Source: WJMT01 sp964599635
Lineage (GTDB): Bacteria; Acidobacteriota; Aminicenantia; Aminicenantales; Aminicenantaceae
Assembly (NCBI GenBank): GCA_964599635.1
Contig: CAZRGM010000015.1
Span: 1-64,000, forward strand
Reading direction: 5' to 3'
DNA length: 64,000 bases
Shown here one piece after another: positions 8,138-17,153 of this stretch. The first letter of the stretch is position 1; each line of letters begins with the position of its first letter. The notes beneath the pieces were generated by a model. It did no database searches. It was not told where the DNA came from and saw only the letters and a list, made by a program, of their open reading frames with translations. The position numbers and the translations under genes were made by a program.

Positions 8138-8863
8138 ATGAATACTTATCTAGCAGCTACAGGACTAACAAAAAGCTATCAAAGAAAGAAAGTTGTTCAG
8201 GATGTTTCATTAAAAGTTAATAGAGGAGAGATTGTCGGTCTTCTGGGTCCGAATGGTGCAGGGAAAACAACTACTTTTGGATTGATTCTTGGGCTTATTG
8301 CGCAAGATGAGGGTCAAATATATTTAGAGGGAGAGGACATCACCCTTCTTCCTATGTATCTTAGAGCGAGAAAGGGATTGTGCCTTCTTCCCCAAGAGCC
8401 TTCTTCATTTAGGAAGCTGAGCGTGAAAGATAATCTCTTGGCTGCGGGTGAAATCATGTTTAATTCTTCTATGAAACAATCGGATGTGACCCATTTATTG
8501 AAAGAATTTGGTTTGGAGGGGCTTTTAGAGGAGAAAGCCCTGACTTTATCTGGAGGTGAGAGAAGGAGGCTGGAGATTGCGAGGGCCTTGATCGGTAATC
8601 CTGATTACATTCTTCTGGATGAGCCTTTCACAGGAATCGATCCTTTGGCTGTTTTTGATTTACAGAAAATAATTTTCTCATTGAAAGAAAGAGGTATTGG
8701 TCTGCTCATCACTGATCACAGTGTGAGAGAAACTCTTAAAATTACAGACCGAGCTTATATTATGGACAAGGGCAAGATATTAGTCAAAGGAACACCCCAG
8801 GAAGTTGTCGGCTCAGAGGAGGTCAAGAAGTTTTATTTAGGGGATGGTTTTAGACTGGAGTGA
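8138..8863 (+). CDS. lptB: LPS export ABC transporter ATPase LptB
   Basis: ATPase that powers LPS extraction from the inner membrane. Walker A GPNGAGKTTT near 37-46, signature LSGGERRRLEIARAL, Walker B YILLDEPFTGIDP and the switch histidine (ITDHSV) are all visible in 241 residues, the usual LptB size. Only 3 nt separate it from the LptC/A-like gene, and rpoN follows, the conserved lptA-lptB-rpoN-hpf-ptsN order of many Gram-negatives. No LptF/G permease is in the window. Confidence 0.95.
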   Translation: MNTYLAATGLTKSYQRKKVVQDVSLKVNRGEIVGLLGPNGAGKTTTFGLILGLIAQDEGQIYLEGEDITLLPMYLRARKGLCLLPQEPSSFRKLSVKDNLLAAGEIMFNSSMKQSDVTHLLKEFGLEGLLEEKALTLSGGERRRLEIARALIGNPDYILLDEPFTGIDPLAVFDLQKIIFSLKERGIGLLITDHSVRETLKITDRAYIMDKGKILVKGTPQEVVGSEEVKKFYLGDGFRLE

Positions 8864-8892
8864 TTTCAGGAAAAGAATTCTAAGGAAATTCT

Positions 8893-10296
8893 ATGATTTT
8901 GAAACAGCAGTTAAGTCAAAAACAAGTTCAGAAACTTGTACTTTCACCGGCTCTGCAGCAGGCTATCAGGCTACTTCCCCTGACTAATTTGGAAATTATC
9001 GAAGTCATAGATACAGAGCTTTCTGAAAATCCTTTGCTTGAGATAAAAGAAGAAACCGAAAAAAACGAAGATCGGGGAATCCAAAAGGAGAGTCAAGAGG
9101 AGGAAAAGGAATTTGAGGAGCTTTACGAACAGTATTTTGATAATCGATTCAGTTCCTTCTCTATGGAAAGAAGGGAAATCCCGGATTATGAAAATTTTGT
9201 ATCAAAAGCCCCTTCATTATGGGAACGTCTTGACTGGCAGGCGAACATGACTTTTTTTGATCCCAAAGAAAAAGAGATTGCTCAATACATCATTGGAAAT
9301 ATAGATGAGGATGGTTATCTCACCACATCTCCAGAGGACATTTCGAATTCAATGAAAGTTTCAGTGGATAAAGCGGAAAAGGTAAGGAAAAAAATAATGA
9401 ATTTTGATCCAGTCGGAGTTGGAAGTCTTTCCCTTAAAGAAGCCCTTTTGGTTCAATTGGATTATTTGGAGACAGAGAATGCAAATCTTAGGAATATTAT
9501 TGAGAATCATTTAGACCTTTTGGAAGGATCTCGTTATGAAGAGCTTTCTAAGTCTCTTAACATCAGTCTTTCTGAGATAAAGGAGATTATTGGAGAGATC
9601 AAGAAATTAAATCCAAAACCGGGGAGAAAATACACTCAGGAACGGACTCAATACATTGTTCCTGATATTATTGTTGAAAAAACGGATAATCATTACACGA
9701 TAAAAGTGAATAACGAGGGAATTCCCAGAATTAGGATCAGCAAATATTACAGAAAGCTCATTGCCCGTGCGTCCAAAGATAATCCTGAGGCCTATGAGTT
9801 CCTGAAGGCTAAACTGAAGAAAGCCTTCTGGTTTTTACGAACTTTAGATCAGAGGAATAATACCATTTATAAAGTGGCAGATTTTATTGTCAACAAACAA
9901 AAGGATTTCATAGAAAGGGGATTAGATTATATCAAGCCTTTAACTTTAATTGAACTGGCTCAGGAGATCGGAGTTCATGAATCAACAGTGGGTCGTGTGG
10001 TTGCCAATAAACATATGATGACTCCCCGAGGGATCTTCCCACTAAAATATTTTTTTCATAAAGCCCTTTCCGGTGATTATGGCGAAGAGATTTCTACTCT
10101 CAGGATTAAGGAGAGGATGAAAAAACTGATTGAAAATGAAGACAGAAAAAATCCTTTAAGTGATGATGAAATAAGCAGTGTTTTGGCAAAAGAAAATTTT
10201 AATATTGCAAGACGAACAGTTGCCAAATATAGAAAGCAGCTCGCAATCCTGCCTTCTCATATAAGAAAAAGAAAATATTTGATGGAGGAATCATGA
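8893..10296 (+). CDS. rpoN: RNA polymerase sigma-54 factor
   Basis: Alternative sigma factor that needs bacterial enhancer-binding activators. Glutamine/leucine-rich region I begins at residue 1 (KQQLSQKQVQKLVLSPALQQ), followed by an acidic region II, the core-binding domain, the HTH LAQEIGVHESTVGRVV and the RpoN box ARRTVAKYR near the C-terminus. The 467-residue length is typical. An AAGGA Shine-Dalgarno precedes the ATG. The stop overlaps the hpf start by 4 bp. No enhancer-binding activator gene is in the window. Confidence 0.97.
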   Translation: MILKQQLSQKQVQKLVLSPALQQAIRLLPLTNLEIIEVIDTELSENPLLEIKEETEKNEDRGIQKESQEEEKEFEELYEQYFDNRFSSFSMERREIPDYENFVSKAPSLWERLDWQANMTFFDPKEKEIAQYIIGNIDEDGYLTTSPEDISNSMKVSVDKAEKVRKKIMNFDPVGVGSLSLKEALLVQLDYLETENANLRNIIENHLDLLEGSRYEELSKSLNISLSEIKEIIGEIKKLNPKPGRKYTQERTQYIVPDIIVEKTDNHYTIKVNNEGIPRIRISKYYRKLIARASKDNPEAYEFLKAKLKKAFWFLRTLDQRNNTIYKVADFIVNKQKDFIERGLDYIKPLTLIELAQEIGVHESTVGRVVANKHMMTPRGIFPLKYFFHKALSGDYGEEISTLRIKERMKKLIENEDRKNPLSDDEISSVLAKENFNIARRTVAKYRKQLAILPSHIRKRKYLMEES

Positions 10297-10820
10297 TAAA
10301 TATCAATTATACAGGCAGACAAGTCAATATCACTCCTGAGATAAGAAAATATTGTGAAAGAAGGATTAAAAGGTTAGGCAAGCTCGTTAGCTCTCCGGCA
10401 GATATGGATGTTATATTGTCTGTAGAAAAATACAGATATGAAGCTGAGATAAATATTTCTGCCAAAGGATTCACTTTAAATGCGACGGGAGAGACTCAGG
10501 ATATCCTTTCTTCTTTAGCCCTTGCTTTTGATAATCTTGGAAGGCAGGTAAAAAAAGAAAAGGATAAAATGAAGCGGCGCAAAAGAGGGAAAAAGAAAAA
10601 AACAGGAGATTTTTCCAATGAAACTGAAGGTAGAAAATCGGCTCCAAGGATTATAAGAGACGAGGATTATATCTTAAAACCCATGTCTGTAAACGAAGCA
10701 GCTTTGCTCATTGGATCCAAAAGGAAAGATATTTTTGTTTTTAGGGACATCGAGACTCAAAGATGGGGTGTTTTGTATAAAAGAAAAGATGGAAACTTAG
10801 GTTTAATTGAACTTGATTGA
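10293..10820 (+). CDS. hpf: Ribosome hibernation-promoting factor, long form
   Basis: Binds the 30S subunit and dimerises ribosomes in stationary phase or starvation. Residues ~1-100 are the beta-alpha-beta S30AE domain. After a lysine-rich linker (~88-105), residues ~128-175 form the C-terminal dimerisation domain of the long form (KPMSVNEAALLI, VFRDIETQRWGVLYKRKDG). At 175 residues it is typical of long HPF. It overlaps rpoN by 4 bp and precedes ptsN, so its level is probably tied to the sigma-54/PTS-Ntr operon. Confidence 0.93.
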   Translation: MININYTGRQVNITPEIRKYCERRIKRLGKLVSSPADMDVILSVEKYRYEAEINISAKGFTLNATGETQDILSSLALAFDNLGRQVKKEKDKMKRRKRGKKKKTGDFSNETEGRKSAPRIIRDEDYILKPMSVNEAALLIGSKRKDIFVFRDIETQRWGVLYKRKDGNLGLIELD

Positions 10821-10835
10821 GGTAGAGAGATAAAA

Positions 10836-11306
10836 TTGAAAGTAAACAATTTAATAACAAATGATAGGATCATTCTAGATTTAGAGAGCTCAAGTCGGGA
10901 TGAAGTTATAAAAGAAATGGTTTCTTTTTTAAATGAGAGGAGAAAAGAGATCAAAGAAAAAGAGTTATATGAACGACTTATACAAAGGGAAGAGTTAGGG
11001 AGTACGGCTATTGGCAATGGGTTCGCTATTCCCCATTGTAAAATAAAATATGCTAAAGATTTAATCGTGCTGCTCGGGATCTCGAGGAAAGGCGTTGACT
11101 TCCATTCTCAAGATAATAAGCTGACACGCGTATTTTTTCTTGTCGTTTCTTCTCCAGAGAATCCCAGTGTCAATCTGCAGGCTTTAGCGGCTATCGCTCA
11201 TCTTATCCGCAAATCCAAAAATTTCGTCAATAAATTACTCAATGCGAAAAATATAAGTGAAGTTTTAAGTATCATCAAAAGCGAAGAGGAAAATATAGAT
11301 GAATAA
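10836..11306 (+). CDS. ptsN: PTS-Ntr EIIA-type protein
   Basis: Phosphoryl-accepting regulator of the nitrogen PTS. The 156-residue EIIA fold has the active site GNGFAIPH with the phosphorylatable histidine at 67. The start is TTG behind a GAGG-type RBS. It sits in rpoN-hpf-ptsN-hprK-rapZ. No sugar EIIB or EIIC is in the window, which fits a regulatory rather than transport role. The end overlaps the hprK start by 8 bp. Confidence 0.92.
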   Translation: MKVNNLITNDRIILDLESSSRDEVIKEMVSFLNERRKEIKEKELYERLIQREELGSTAIGNGFAIPHCKIKYAKDLIVLLGISRKGVDFHSQDNKLTRVFFLVVSSPENPSVNLQALAAIAHLIRKSKNFVNKLLNAKNISEVLSIIKSEEENIDE

Positions 11307-11895
11307 GTTTGTTCGGAATTCTTCTGATGGAGGAGAAGACATTCATCAGAAGATGATTTCGGGGGGGATGCTCAAGGTCCATGAACTGGGCGTATTGATT
11401 AGAGGGGACAGCGGGATTGGGAAAAGCGAGAGTTCCCTTGAATTAATCTCTAGAGGTTGGCGTTTTATTTCCGATGATGTGACCAATATAAAAAAAGGCC
11501 CGGGAAATAAACTGATCGGGACATCTCCTGCCATCAGCCGTTATTTTATGGAGATCAGGGGGCTTGGTATTATTAACATCAAACAGATCTTCGGCTCTAA
11601 GGCTGTGTGCAGACGTTCAACAATAGATTTAGTCATTAACTTAAAGAGATGGGAACAGGACAAAGAATATGACCGTCTCGGCCTGGAAATACAAGAAAAA
11701 TATGAGCTGCTAGGAATTAAAATACCTCAGATAGTGATTCCAGTGGCTCCCGGGAGGAATATTGCAACTTTGATTGAAGTGGCTTGTAGAGTTCAGGTAT
11801 TGAGAGAAAAAGGTTATCATGCCCCCAATGAATTAACCCATAGAATGGACAAAGATTTTTATTTAAAGTCAAAGAAACAGGAATCAGAAAATTGA
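11299..11895 (+). CDS. hprK: HPr kinase/phosphorylase, short form lacking the N-terminal domain
   Basis: Kinase that phosphorylates HPr on serine. The catalytic domain is complete: P-loop GDSGIGKS at 36-43, the family signature around RGLGIINIKQIFG, and PVAPGRNIATL near the C-terminus. It is only 198 residues against roughly 310 for Gram-positive HprK, and the N-terminal domain is absent, with only ~20 residues before the kinase core. Short forms are known in Alphaproteobacteria. The ATG follows an AGAGGA RBS inside ptsN. HPr, with serine 46 present, lies downstream at 13309, so the target is in the same cluster. Confidence 0.9.
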   Translation: MNKFVRNSSDGGEDIHQKMISGGMLKVHELGVLIRGDSGIGKSESSLELISRGWRFISDDVTNIKKGPGNKLIGTSPAISRYFMEIRGLGIINIKQIFGSKAVCRRSTIDLVINLKRWEQDKEYDRLGLEIQEKYELLGIKIPQIVIPVAPGRNIATLIEVACRVQVLREKGYHAPNELTHRMDKDFYLKSKKQESEN

Positions 11896-12749
11896 CTGAC
11901 TATAACTTTTTAATCATTACAGGCTTATCGGGTTCAGGGAAGACAACAGCCAGCCGTTTTTTAGAGGATTTTGGATATTACTGTATGGATAATATTCCCG
12001 CAAAGTTGATACCTAATTTTGTAGAATTATGGAAAAAAAAGGAATTTCAGATAGATAAAGTGGCGTTTGTCATTGATATAAGGGAAGCCGGGTTTGTGTC
12101 AGAATTTCCTAAGATATTAAATAAGATTCGCCAGAAGCTTTCTCCGTGTGTGATATTTATGGAGGCTTCGGATGAAACCTTAATCAATAGATTCAGTGAG
12201 AGCAGACGGCCTCATCCTCTAACAGGAGAAGGAACAGTCATTCAGAATATCCAAAAAGAGAGGGAACAGTTAAAAGAAATCAGGAGTCTTTCCGATGAGG
12301 TCATTGATACTTCCAAAACGACTATTTCTGATTTAAAAAAGCTGATGTCTGATAGATTTTTAAAGAAAAGCAGGTATAGGATCCAGATTATGTTGGTTAG
12401 TTTTGGATATAAATATGGGATTCCCTTGGATTCTGACCTTGTTTTTGATACACGATTTTTACCCAATCCCTATTATATAGACCGTTTAAGAGAGAAAACA
12501 GGCAAGGATAAAGAAGTTTTAGATTATATCTATCATTCAAGGAAAACAAAAGATTATATCAAGAGATTGTTTGAATTCATTGATTATCACCTGCCTCACT
12601 TTATAGAAGAGGGGAAGACTTATTTGACTATATCCATAGGATGCACAGGTGGGAGGCACAGATCTGTAGCTGTTTCTGATTGGTTAAAAGAACATCTGGA
12701 GTCAAAAAAGTATAGCATCCAAATCACTCATCGTGATATATTCAAGTAA
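11892..12749 (+). CDS. rapZ: RNase adapter / nucleotide-binding protein RapZ
   Basis: P-loop protein; in E. coli it senses glucosamine-6-phosphate and targets GlmZ RNA to RNase E. Seen here: Walker A GLSGSGKTTA near the start, GYYCMDNIP, the Walker B-like VIDIR, and the C-terminal domain with SIGCTGGRHRSV and the final HRDI. Length 285 is standard. TTG start overlaps the hprK stop (TTGA). In distant bacteria the sRNA role is not established, so only the fold and operon link to PTS-Ntr are secure. Confidence 0.93.
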   Translation: MTDYNFLIITGLSGSGKTTASRFLEDFGYYCMDNIPAKLIPNFVELWKKKEFQIDKVAFVIDIREAGFVSEFPKILNKIRQKLSPCVIFMEASDETLINRFSESRRPHPLTGEGTVIQNIQKEREQLKEIRSLSDEVIDTSKTTISDLKKLMSDRFLKKSRYRIQIMLVSFGYKYGIPLDSDLVFDTRFLPNPYYIDRLREKTGKDKEVLDYIYHSRKTKDYIKRLFEFIDYHLPHFIEEGKTYLTISIGCTGGRHRSVAVSDWLKEHLESKKYSIQITHRDIFK

Positions 12750-12887
12750 GAATCATGCTTAATTTTCCAAATAAGACGAAAAAGCTTAATGAATTTATAA
12801 ATCCATGATAAAATGATGAATGAATTTTGGTAGAATATAAACAAAGGCCGGATTTATGAAAATTTTGTTCCATTTATAGGATAAAGA

Positions 12888-13292
12888 ATGATTGGTGGTG
12901 TGATTGTTTCTCATGGAAAGTTAGCTGAGGAAATTCTGAATGCGCTCACGATCATTATAGGAGAGGCCGTAAATATAGAAGCCATTTCTATTGGCTGGTA
13001 TGATGATGTGGAAGAATCGAAAAGAAAAATCAATGAAAGCATAAAAAGGGTTGATCAAAAAAGCGGAGTGCTTATTTTTACGGATATGTTTGGCGGGACA
13101 CCTTCAAATTTAAGTTTTAGTTTTCTGAAAGATGGTCAGATCGAAATCATAACAGGAGTCAATTTACCGATGCTCATAAAGTTTGTTTCTTTGCAGAGGA
13201 GCTGTAATTTAAAGGATGTCGCTAAAAAAGTTGTCGAACAGGGGAAGAAAAATATCCACCTTGCGAGTGCACTGCTTAAAACGAAAAGCTAA
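12888..13292 (+). CDS. PTS EIIA component, mannose family
   Basis: A 134-residue EIIA-Man fold protein with the phosphorylatable histidine in SHGKLA (H9) and the conserved DMFGGTPSN loop. It stands alone, without EIIB, EIIC or EIID, directly before HPr and enzyme I, which matches the regulatory EIIA-Man proteins that accompany hprK-rapZ in several Gram-negative groups. A purine-rich AGGATAAAGA RBS precedes the ATG. The 138-nt gap after rapZ holds only a weak promoter-like pair (TTAATG, 17 nt, TAAAAT ending near 12821). Confidence 0.9.
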   Translation: MIGGVIVSHGKLAEEILNALTIIIGEAVNIEAISIGWYDDVEESKRKINESIKRVDQKSGVLIFTDMFGGTPSNLSFSFLKDGQIEIITGVNLPMLIKFVSLQRSCNLKDVAKKVVEQGKKNIHLASALLKTKS

Positions 13293-13308
13293 TTTGTAGC
13301 GGATTATT

Positions 13309-13578
13309 ATGATTGGGAAAAAAATAAAAATAAACAATAAATTGGGTCTTCATGCGAGGGCTGCTGTCAAGTTTGTTAATTTGGCTAATAGATTTGCTTC
13401 TTCCATAAAAATAGTCAAAGACGGCAATGAGGTTGATGGGAAAAGTGTTTTAGGGATTCTCACTTTGGCTGCTGTTCAGGGCTCGGAGATAAAGTTAGAA
13501 GTTTCAGGAAAAGATGAGGAAATGGCGCTGCAAGCACTCAGTGATCTGATTAATGATAAGTTTTATGAAAAAGAGTGA
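13309..13578 (+). CDS. ptsH: Phosphocarrier protein HPr
   Basis: Small cytosolic phosphocarrier between enzyme I and EIIA proteins. The 89 residues carry the active histidine H15 in LGLHARAA and the regulatory serine S46 in GKSVLGIL, both at canonical positions. An intact S46 region, together with hprK in the same cluster, supports double control by enzyme I and HprK. It lies 16 nt after the EIIA gene and 6 nt before ptsI. Confidence 0.95.
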   Translation: MIGKKIKINNKLGLHARAAVKFVNLANRFASSIKIVKDGNEVDGKSVLGILTLAAVQGSEIKLEVSGKDEEMALQALSDLINDKFYEKE

Positions 13579-13584
13579 TTTTCT

Positions 13585-15345
13585 ATGGAATATTTTAGGC
13601 TTAGAGGAATAGGGGTTTCCCCAGGTATTGCAGTCGGAGAAGTTCTTTTATCAGAAGGGGTTGTTTTTACTTCGAGAAAAGATGATATTAAGGCCGAACA
13701 TGTAGATAAAGAAATAAAGAGGTTGAAGGCAGCGATTAATAAAACGGCAGATCAGCTTAAAAAGATTAAAGAGGAAATAGGGAAAAAAGTAGGGACAGAC
13801 CATTCTTTTATTTTTGAAGCTCACCTTTTTATTCTGAAGGATAAAAGCCTTATTTCTAGAATAGAAGAGATCATTAGAAAGGAGAAAACGAAAGCAGAGA
13901 GAGCTATTTCTAAAGTATATGATGAATACTCAAAAATGTTTCAATCTATTGACGATGAGTACATTAAGCAGAGGGAATATGACCTCAAAGATGTTCTTTC
14001 TAAAATGTACTTAAATCTCGAATCAAATAAGAGATTGAAAATAGATGATGGGAAAGAAAAAATCCTGGTGGCCCATGACCTCCTCCCTTCAGAGGCGGCT
14101 TCAAAATTGAGCCAAGGGAAGGTTCTTGCTGTCGCCCTTGATATAGGAGGAACCACTTCTCATACGGCTATTTTGGCACGATCTTTAAGTATTCCAGCAG
14201 TCATGGGATTAAGTCATGTCACCCGGGAAGTTAAAGACGGGGATACGTTAATTGTGGACGGCACAAATGGAGAAGTGATCATCAATCCCCCATTAGCGAT
14301 AAGAAGAGAGTTTAGAAGCAAGCAGAAAAAATACGATAGTTATATGCAAGAGCTCAAAAAAACAGCCAAGTTGGAATCTAAGACTTTGGATGGAGTCAAA
14401 TTTTTCCCTTTTGCCAATATTGAGCTCCCTGATGAAGCCGATCTTGCTTTTTCAATGGGAGCTGAAGGAATTGGTCTTTTCAGGACTGAATTTATTTTTT
14501 TCCAGAAGAAAGAATTACCCTCGGAAGAAGACCATTTTAGAATTTATTCAAAGATTGCAAAAAGTGCAGGCCAAAGGCCTGTTTATATAAGGACTGTGGA
14601 CATTGGAGGAGAAAAGAATCTCCCCCAAATGAATATTGAGAAGGAACCCAACCCAGCGTTAGGGCTAAGAGGCCTTAGGTTGTCATTGAGAGAAAGGGAT
14701 CATTTTAGAACCCAGTTGAGAGCTATATTAAGAGCGAGTGCATTCAATAAAAATATCCGGATTATGCTTCCCATGATAACAGGTGTTGAAGAGATTGAAG
14801 AAGTCAAAATGATTATTGATGAGACAAAAGAAGAATTGTCTGCTCAGAATTATAAATATGATAAGAAAATGCCTTTAGGTATCATGATTGAAGTTCCTGC
14901 CGCAGCTGCTATAGCTGACAGTCTTGTAAAGGAAGTTGATTATATTAGTATTGGGACTAATGATCTCATTCAGTATTATCTTGCTGTGGATAGATCGAAT
15001 GAGCTTGTTTCCTATTTATTCAAACCACTCCATCCTTCTGTTTTAAGGCTGCTTAAGTTTATTATTGAGAGTGCTCAGAAAGAAAAAAAAGAAGTTACGG
15101 TATGCGGTGAGATGGCTGCGGATCCACTCTCTGCGTTAGCTTTATTGGGGCTTGGCCTTACCAAATTTAGCATGAATCCTACCTTTATACCAAAGATCAA
15201 AAAGGCTCTAAGGTCAGTTGCCTATAAGAATACGAGAAAGATCGTTGAAGAGGCGTTATCACAAAAAACAGCCCTCAGAGTAGAGGAGTATTTTTTAGAA
15301 AATATTCTTTTGAAACACCCTAAAGCCCTTCTCTCAACAAAATGA
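13585..15345 (+). CDS. ptsI: Phosphoenolpyruvate-protein phosphotransferase, enzyme I
   Basis: Starts the PTS relay by autophosphorylation from PEP. The N-terminal domain has the active histidine H193 in GGTTSHTAILARS; the C-terminal PEP-binding TIM barrel shows GLFRTEF, GLRGLRLSL, IMIEVPAAA and the CGEMA segment. Length 586 is normal for classic enzyme I, and no GAF domain is present as in PtsP. Its 3' end overlaps the convergent cupin gene by 12 bp, so no terminator can sit between them without lying in coding sequence. Confidence 0.96.
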   Translation: MEYFRLRGIGVSPGIAVGEVLLSEGVVFTSRKDDIKAEHVDKEIKRLKAAINKTADQLKKIKEEIGKKVGTDHSFIFEAHLFILKDKSLISRIEEIIRKEKTKAERAISKVYDEYSKMFQSIDDEYIKQREYDLKDVLSKMYLNLESNKRLKIDDGKEKILVAHDLLPSEAASKLSQGKVLAVALDIGGTTSHTAILARSLSIPAVMGLSHVTREVKDGDTLIVDGTNGEVIINPPLAIRREFRSKQKKYDSYMQELKKTAKLESKTLDGVKFFPFANIELPDEADLAFSMGAEGIGLFRTEFIFFQKKELPSEEDHFRIYSKIAKSAGQRPVYIRTVDIGGEKNLPQMNIEKEPNPALGLRGLRLSLRERDHFRTQLRAILRASAFNKNIRIMLPMITGVEEIEEVKMIIDETKEELSAQNYKYDKKMPLGIMIEVPAAAAIADSLVKEVDYISIGTNDLIQYYLAVDRSNELVSYLFKPLHPSVLRLLKFIIESAQKEKKEVTVCGEMAADPLSALALLGLGLTKFSMNPTFIPKIKKALRSVAYKNTRKIVEEALSQKTALRVEEYFLENILLKHPKALLSTK

Positions 15346-15765
15346 TTTCTTTTTTGGGCCCTTAGCTCTGCCGTAGATATCTTCGAGTCGAACGATGTCG
15401 TCTTCATCTGAATTTCCTATCCAAATTTCCATGATTCTTGCTGGATGTTTTCCAGTATTACGGATTCGGTGAGGAGTTTTAATGGGGATAAATATTTCTT
15501 CGTTTTCTTGAGTCTGCCAGATTTTTTCTCCTAAAGTAATTTCCAGGCCTTTATCCAGAATCACCCAGAATTCGCTTCTTCGGTTATGGTACTGAAGAGA
15601 GAGCGCGCCATTGGGATTGACCGTGATGATCTTTATGCTTCCCGCTTCTTCGTGGGGATAGGAACGGAATTTTCCCCAGGGACGATGGTCTTCAATGATT
15701 CTTTTTCTCAATTCTTTTTCCAGATCGGTTTTGTTTGATAGAAGGGATGTTTTTCTTCGTGCCAT
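15334..15765 (-). CDS. Stand-alone cupin, mannose-6-phosphate isomerase type II domain
   Basis: A 143-residue cupin like the C-terminal isomerase domain of bifunctional mannose-1-phosphate guanylyltransferase/phosphomannose isomerase enzymes. Visible: RPWGKFRSY, the metal-binding QYHNRRSEFW stretch, the IPIKTPHRIRN strand and the DIYGR ending. The guanylyltransferase domain is absent, so it may isomerise mannose-6-phosphate alone or serve as a partner subunit. It is the last gene of the tol-pal-ssb group and converges on ptsI with a 12-bp overlap. Confidence 0.8.
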   Translation of the reverse strand: MARRKTSLLSNKTDLEKELRKRIIEDHRPWGKFRSYPHEEAGSIKIITVNPNGALSLQYHNRRSEFWVILDKGLEITLGEKIWQTQENEEIFIPIKTPHRIRNTGKHPARIMEIWIGNSDEDDIVRLEDIYGRAKGPKKKSFC

Positions 15766-15801
15766 TATTTTTGGTTGTAAAGTTTTTCCTGGCCCAAAGT
15801 A

Positions 15802-16257
15802 TTAAAAGGGCACATCGTCATCTTCATCATCGGGGCTGGGCATATTTTCTTCCGGCGGTAAATCTTGATCATCTTCAAAATCAGGAGGGGATTGGATGGA
15901 TTCTGTGTCATCTTTTTTGCCTAATAAAGTGACTTGATAGGCGTGAACTTTTGTCGTGTATCTCTGATTGCCATTGCGGTCTTCCCACTTGTCAGTTCTT
16001 AACCTTCCTTCAATAAGAACTTGTTTTCCTTTTGAAAGAAATTTTTCACAAAATTCTGCGGTTTTACCCCAGGATACAATCTTATGCCATTCTGTATGGT
16101 CCTCAGTTCCTTTTGTTTGTGGATTAAAGGTACGCTCATTCGTGGCCAGTGAATAATTGGCGACAGCTCTGTTGGTTTGGGGGATGTACCTGATATCAGG
16201 GTCAGCTCCGAGCCGGCCGACTAAAATAACTTTGTTGAAACTGTTGATGTCTCTCAT
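15802..16257 (-). CDS. ssb: Single-stranded DNA-binding protein
   Basis: OB-fold SSB for replication and repair: NKVILVGRLGADPDIRY at the N-terminus, WHKIVSWGKTAEFCEKFL and GKQVLIEGRL in the fold, then a proline/acid-rich tail ending DDDVPF, the usual partner-docking tip. 151 residues. The start overlaps the cpoB stop by 4 bp, so this ssb is read from the Tol-Pal operon and not, as in most genomes, beside rpsF/rpsR or uvrA. Confidence 0.95.
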   Translation of the reverse strand: MRDINSFNKVILVGRLGADPDIRYIPQTNRAVANYSLATNERTFNPQTKGTEDHTEWHKIVSWGKTAEFCEKFLSKGKQVLIEGRLRTDKWEDRNGNQRYTTKVHAYQVTLLGKKDDTESIQSPPDFEDDQDLPPEENMPSPDDEDDDVPF

Positions 16258-17147
16258 TGTGGAATCCTGGTTTTTATTTCCTTGATTTTTTCTTGGGCTA
16301 TTCTTGTTTCTTCTTCGAGGGGAAATTTATTTATAAGGAGTTTAAAAACAGCTAAAGCCTCCTCTTCTTTCCCGATTTCCACGAGGCTCATTCCTTTTTT
16401 TAAATACGCTGCTGGGATTTTGTCCCCTTCCGGATAACTTAGAATGAGAATATTGAATTTTTTTATAGCCTCTTCGAAGTTTTCTTGACTGAAATAGCAC
16501 TCTCCAATCCAATAGAGTGCATTATCGGCAAGTGGGCTTTCAGGAAAATTTTCTAAGTAGATATCAAAACCTTCAATAGCTAATTGAAAATTACCTTTGA
16601 GATAGTCTGAACGAGCTAGGCTGTACACTTCTTGAGGGGAGAGGTTTGGATCTAGTTCTGTCTTTGGCTTCTCTTCTTCAGAAATTTCTGTTTGTCCTGT
16701 TATTGATTCCTGTTCTGGTTTGACTTTTTTGTTCTCAGGAGTGGATTCTTCTGATTCTTCAGGGGGGAGAGCTGATGTGGAATGCTTGATTTCAATCAAG
16801 CCTTCTGAGATTTTTGAGAGATAAGAAGTTATGGAATCGAACTTTTCGAGTAAGATTTGATACTGAGTGGGAATTTTTTCCTGTTCTTCATTGATATTTT
16901 CCTGTTCATTCCGTATGAGGTTCATCAATTCATAGACTTCATCCAGCTTCTTTTTTATGGAATTGATATGTTCCTGATTTTGTTTGGACTGTTCTTCAAG
17001 CTCCAGAATTTTTTTCTTTAAGATCTGCACATCTTCATAAATGAGTTCATAGGCTTTTTTGCTTTTCTGAAGCTCAGGAATCCCGGCAAGCAGAATAGGA
17101 CATAAAAACATAAGAATAGTCCAAGAATAAATCCTTTTGGTCATCAA
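16254..17147 (-). CDS. cpoB: Tol-Pal system protein CpoB/YbgF-like
   Basis: Periplasmic coordinator of Tol-Pal constriction. A signal peptide (~1-22, ending near LLAG), a long coiled coil (~25-120) for trimerisation, a low-complexity linker rich in E/P/S/T (~121-170), and TPR-like repeats from ~170 to the end (SPQEVYSLARSDYLKGNF, ADNALYWIGECYFSQENF, AAYLKKGMSLVEIGKEEEA). 297 residues. It lies 6 nt after pal and overlaps ssb by 4 bp. Confidence 0.88.
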   Translation of the reverse strand: MMTKRIYSWTILMFLCPILLAGIPELQKSKKAYELIYEDVQILKKKILELEEQSKQNQEHINSIKKKLDEVYELMNLIRNEQENINEEQEKIPTQYQILLEKFDSITSYLSKISEGLIEIKHSTSALPPEESEESTPENKKVKPEQESITGQTEISEEEKPKTELDPNLSPQEVYSLARSDYLKGNFQLAIEGFDIYLENFPESPLADNALYWIGECYFSQENFEEAIKKFNILILSYPEGDKIPAAYLKKGMSLVEIGKEEEALAVFKLLINKFPLEEETRIAQEKIKEIKTRIPQ

Positions 17148-17153
17148 AATTAT

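Noticed and set aside
12750..12887. Sigma-54 promoter before the EIIA-Man/HPr/EI genes
   Set aside because: No TGGC-N8-TGC type -24/-12 pair could be found in the gap.
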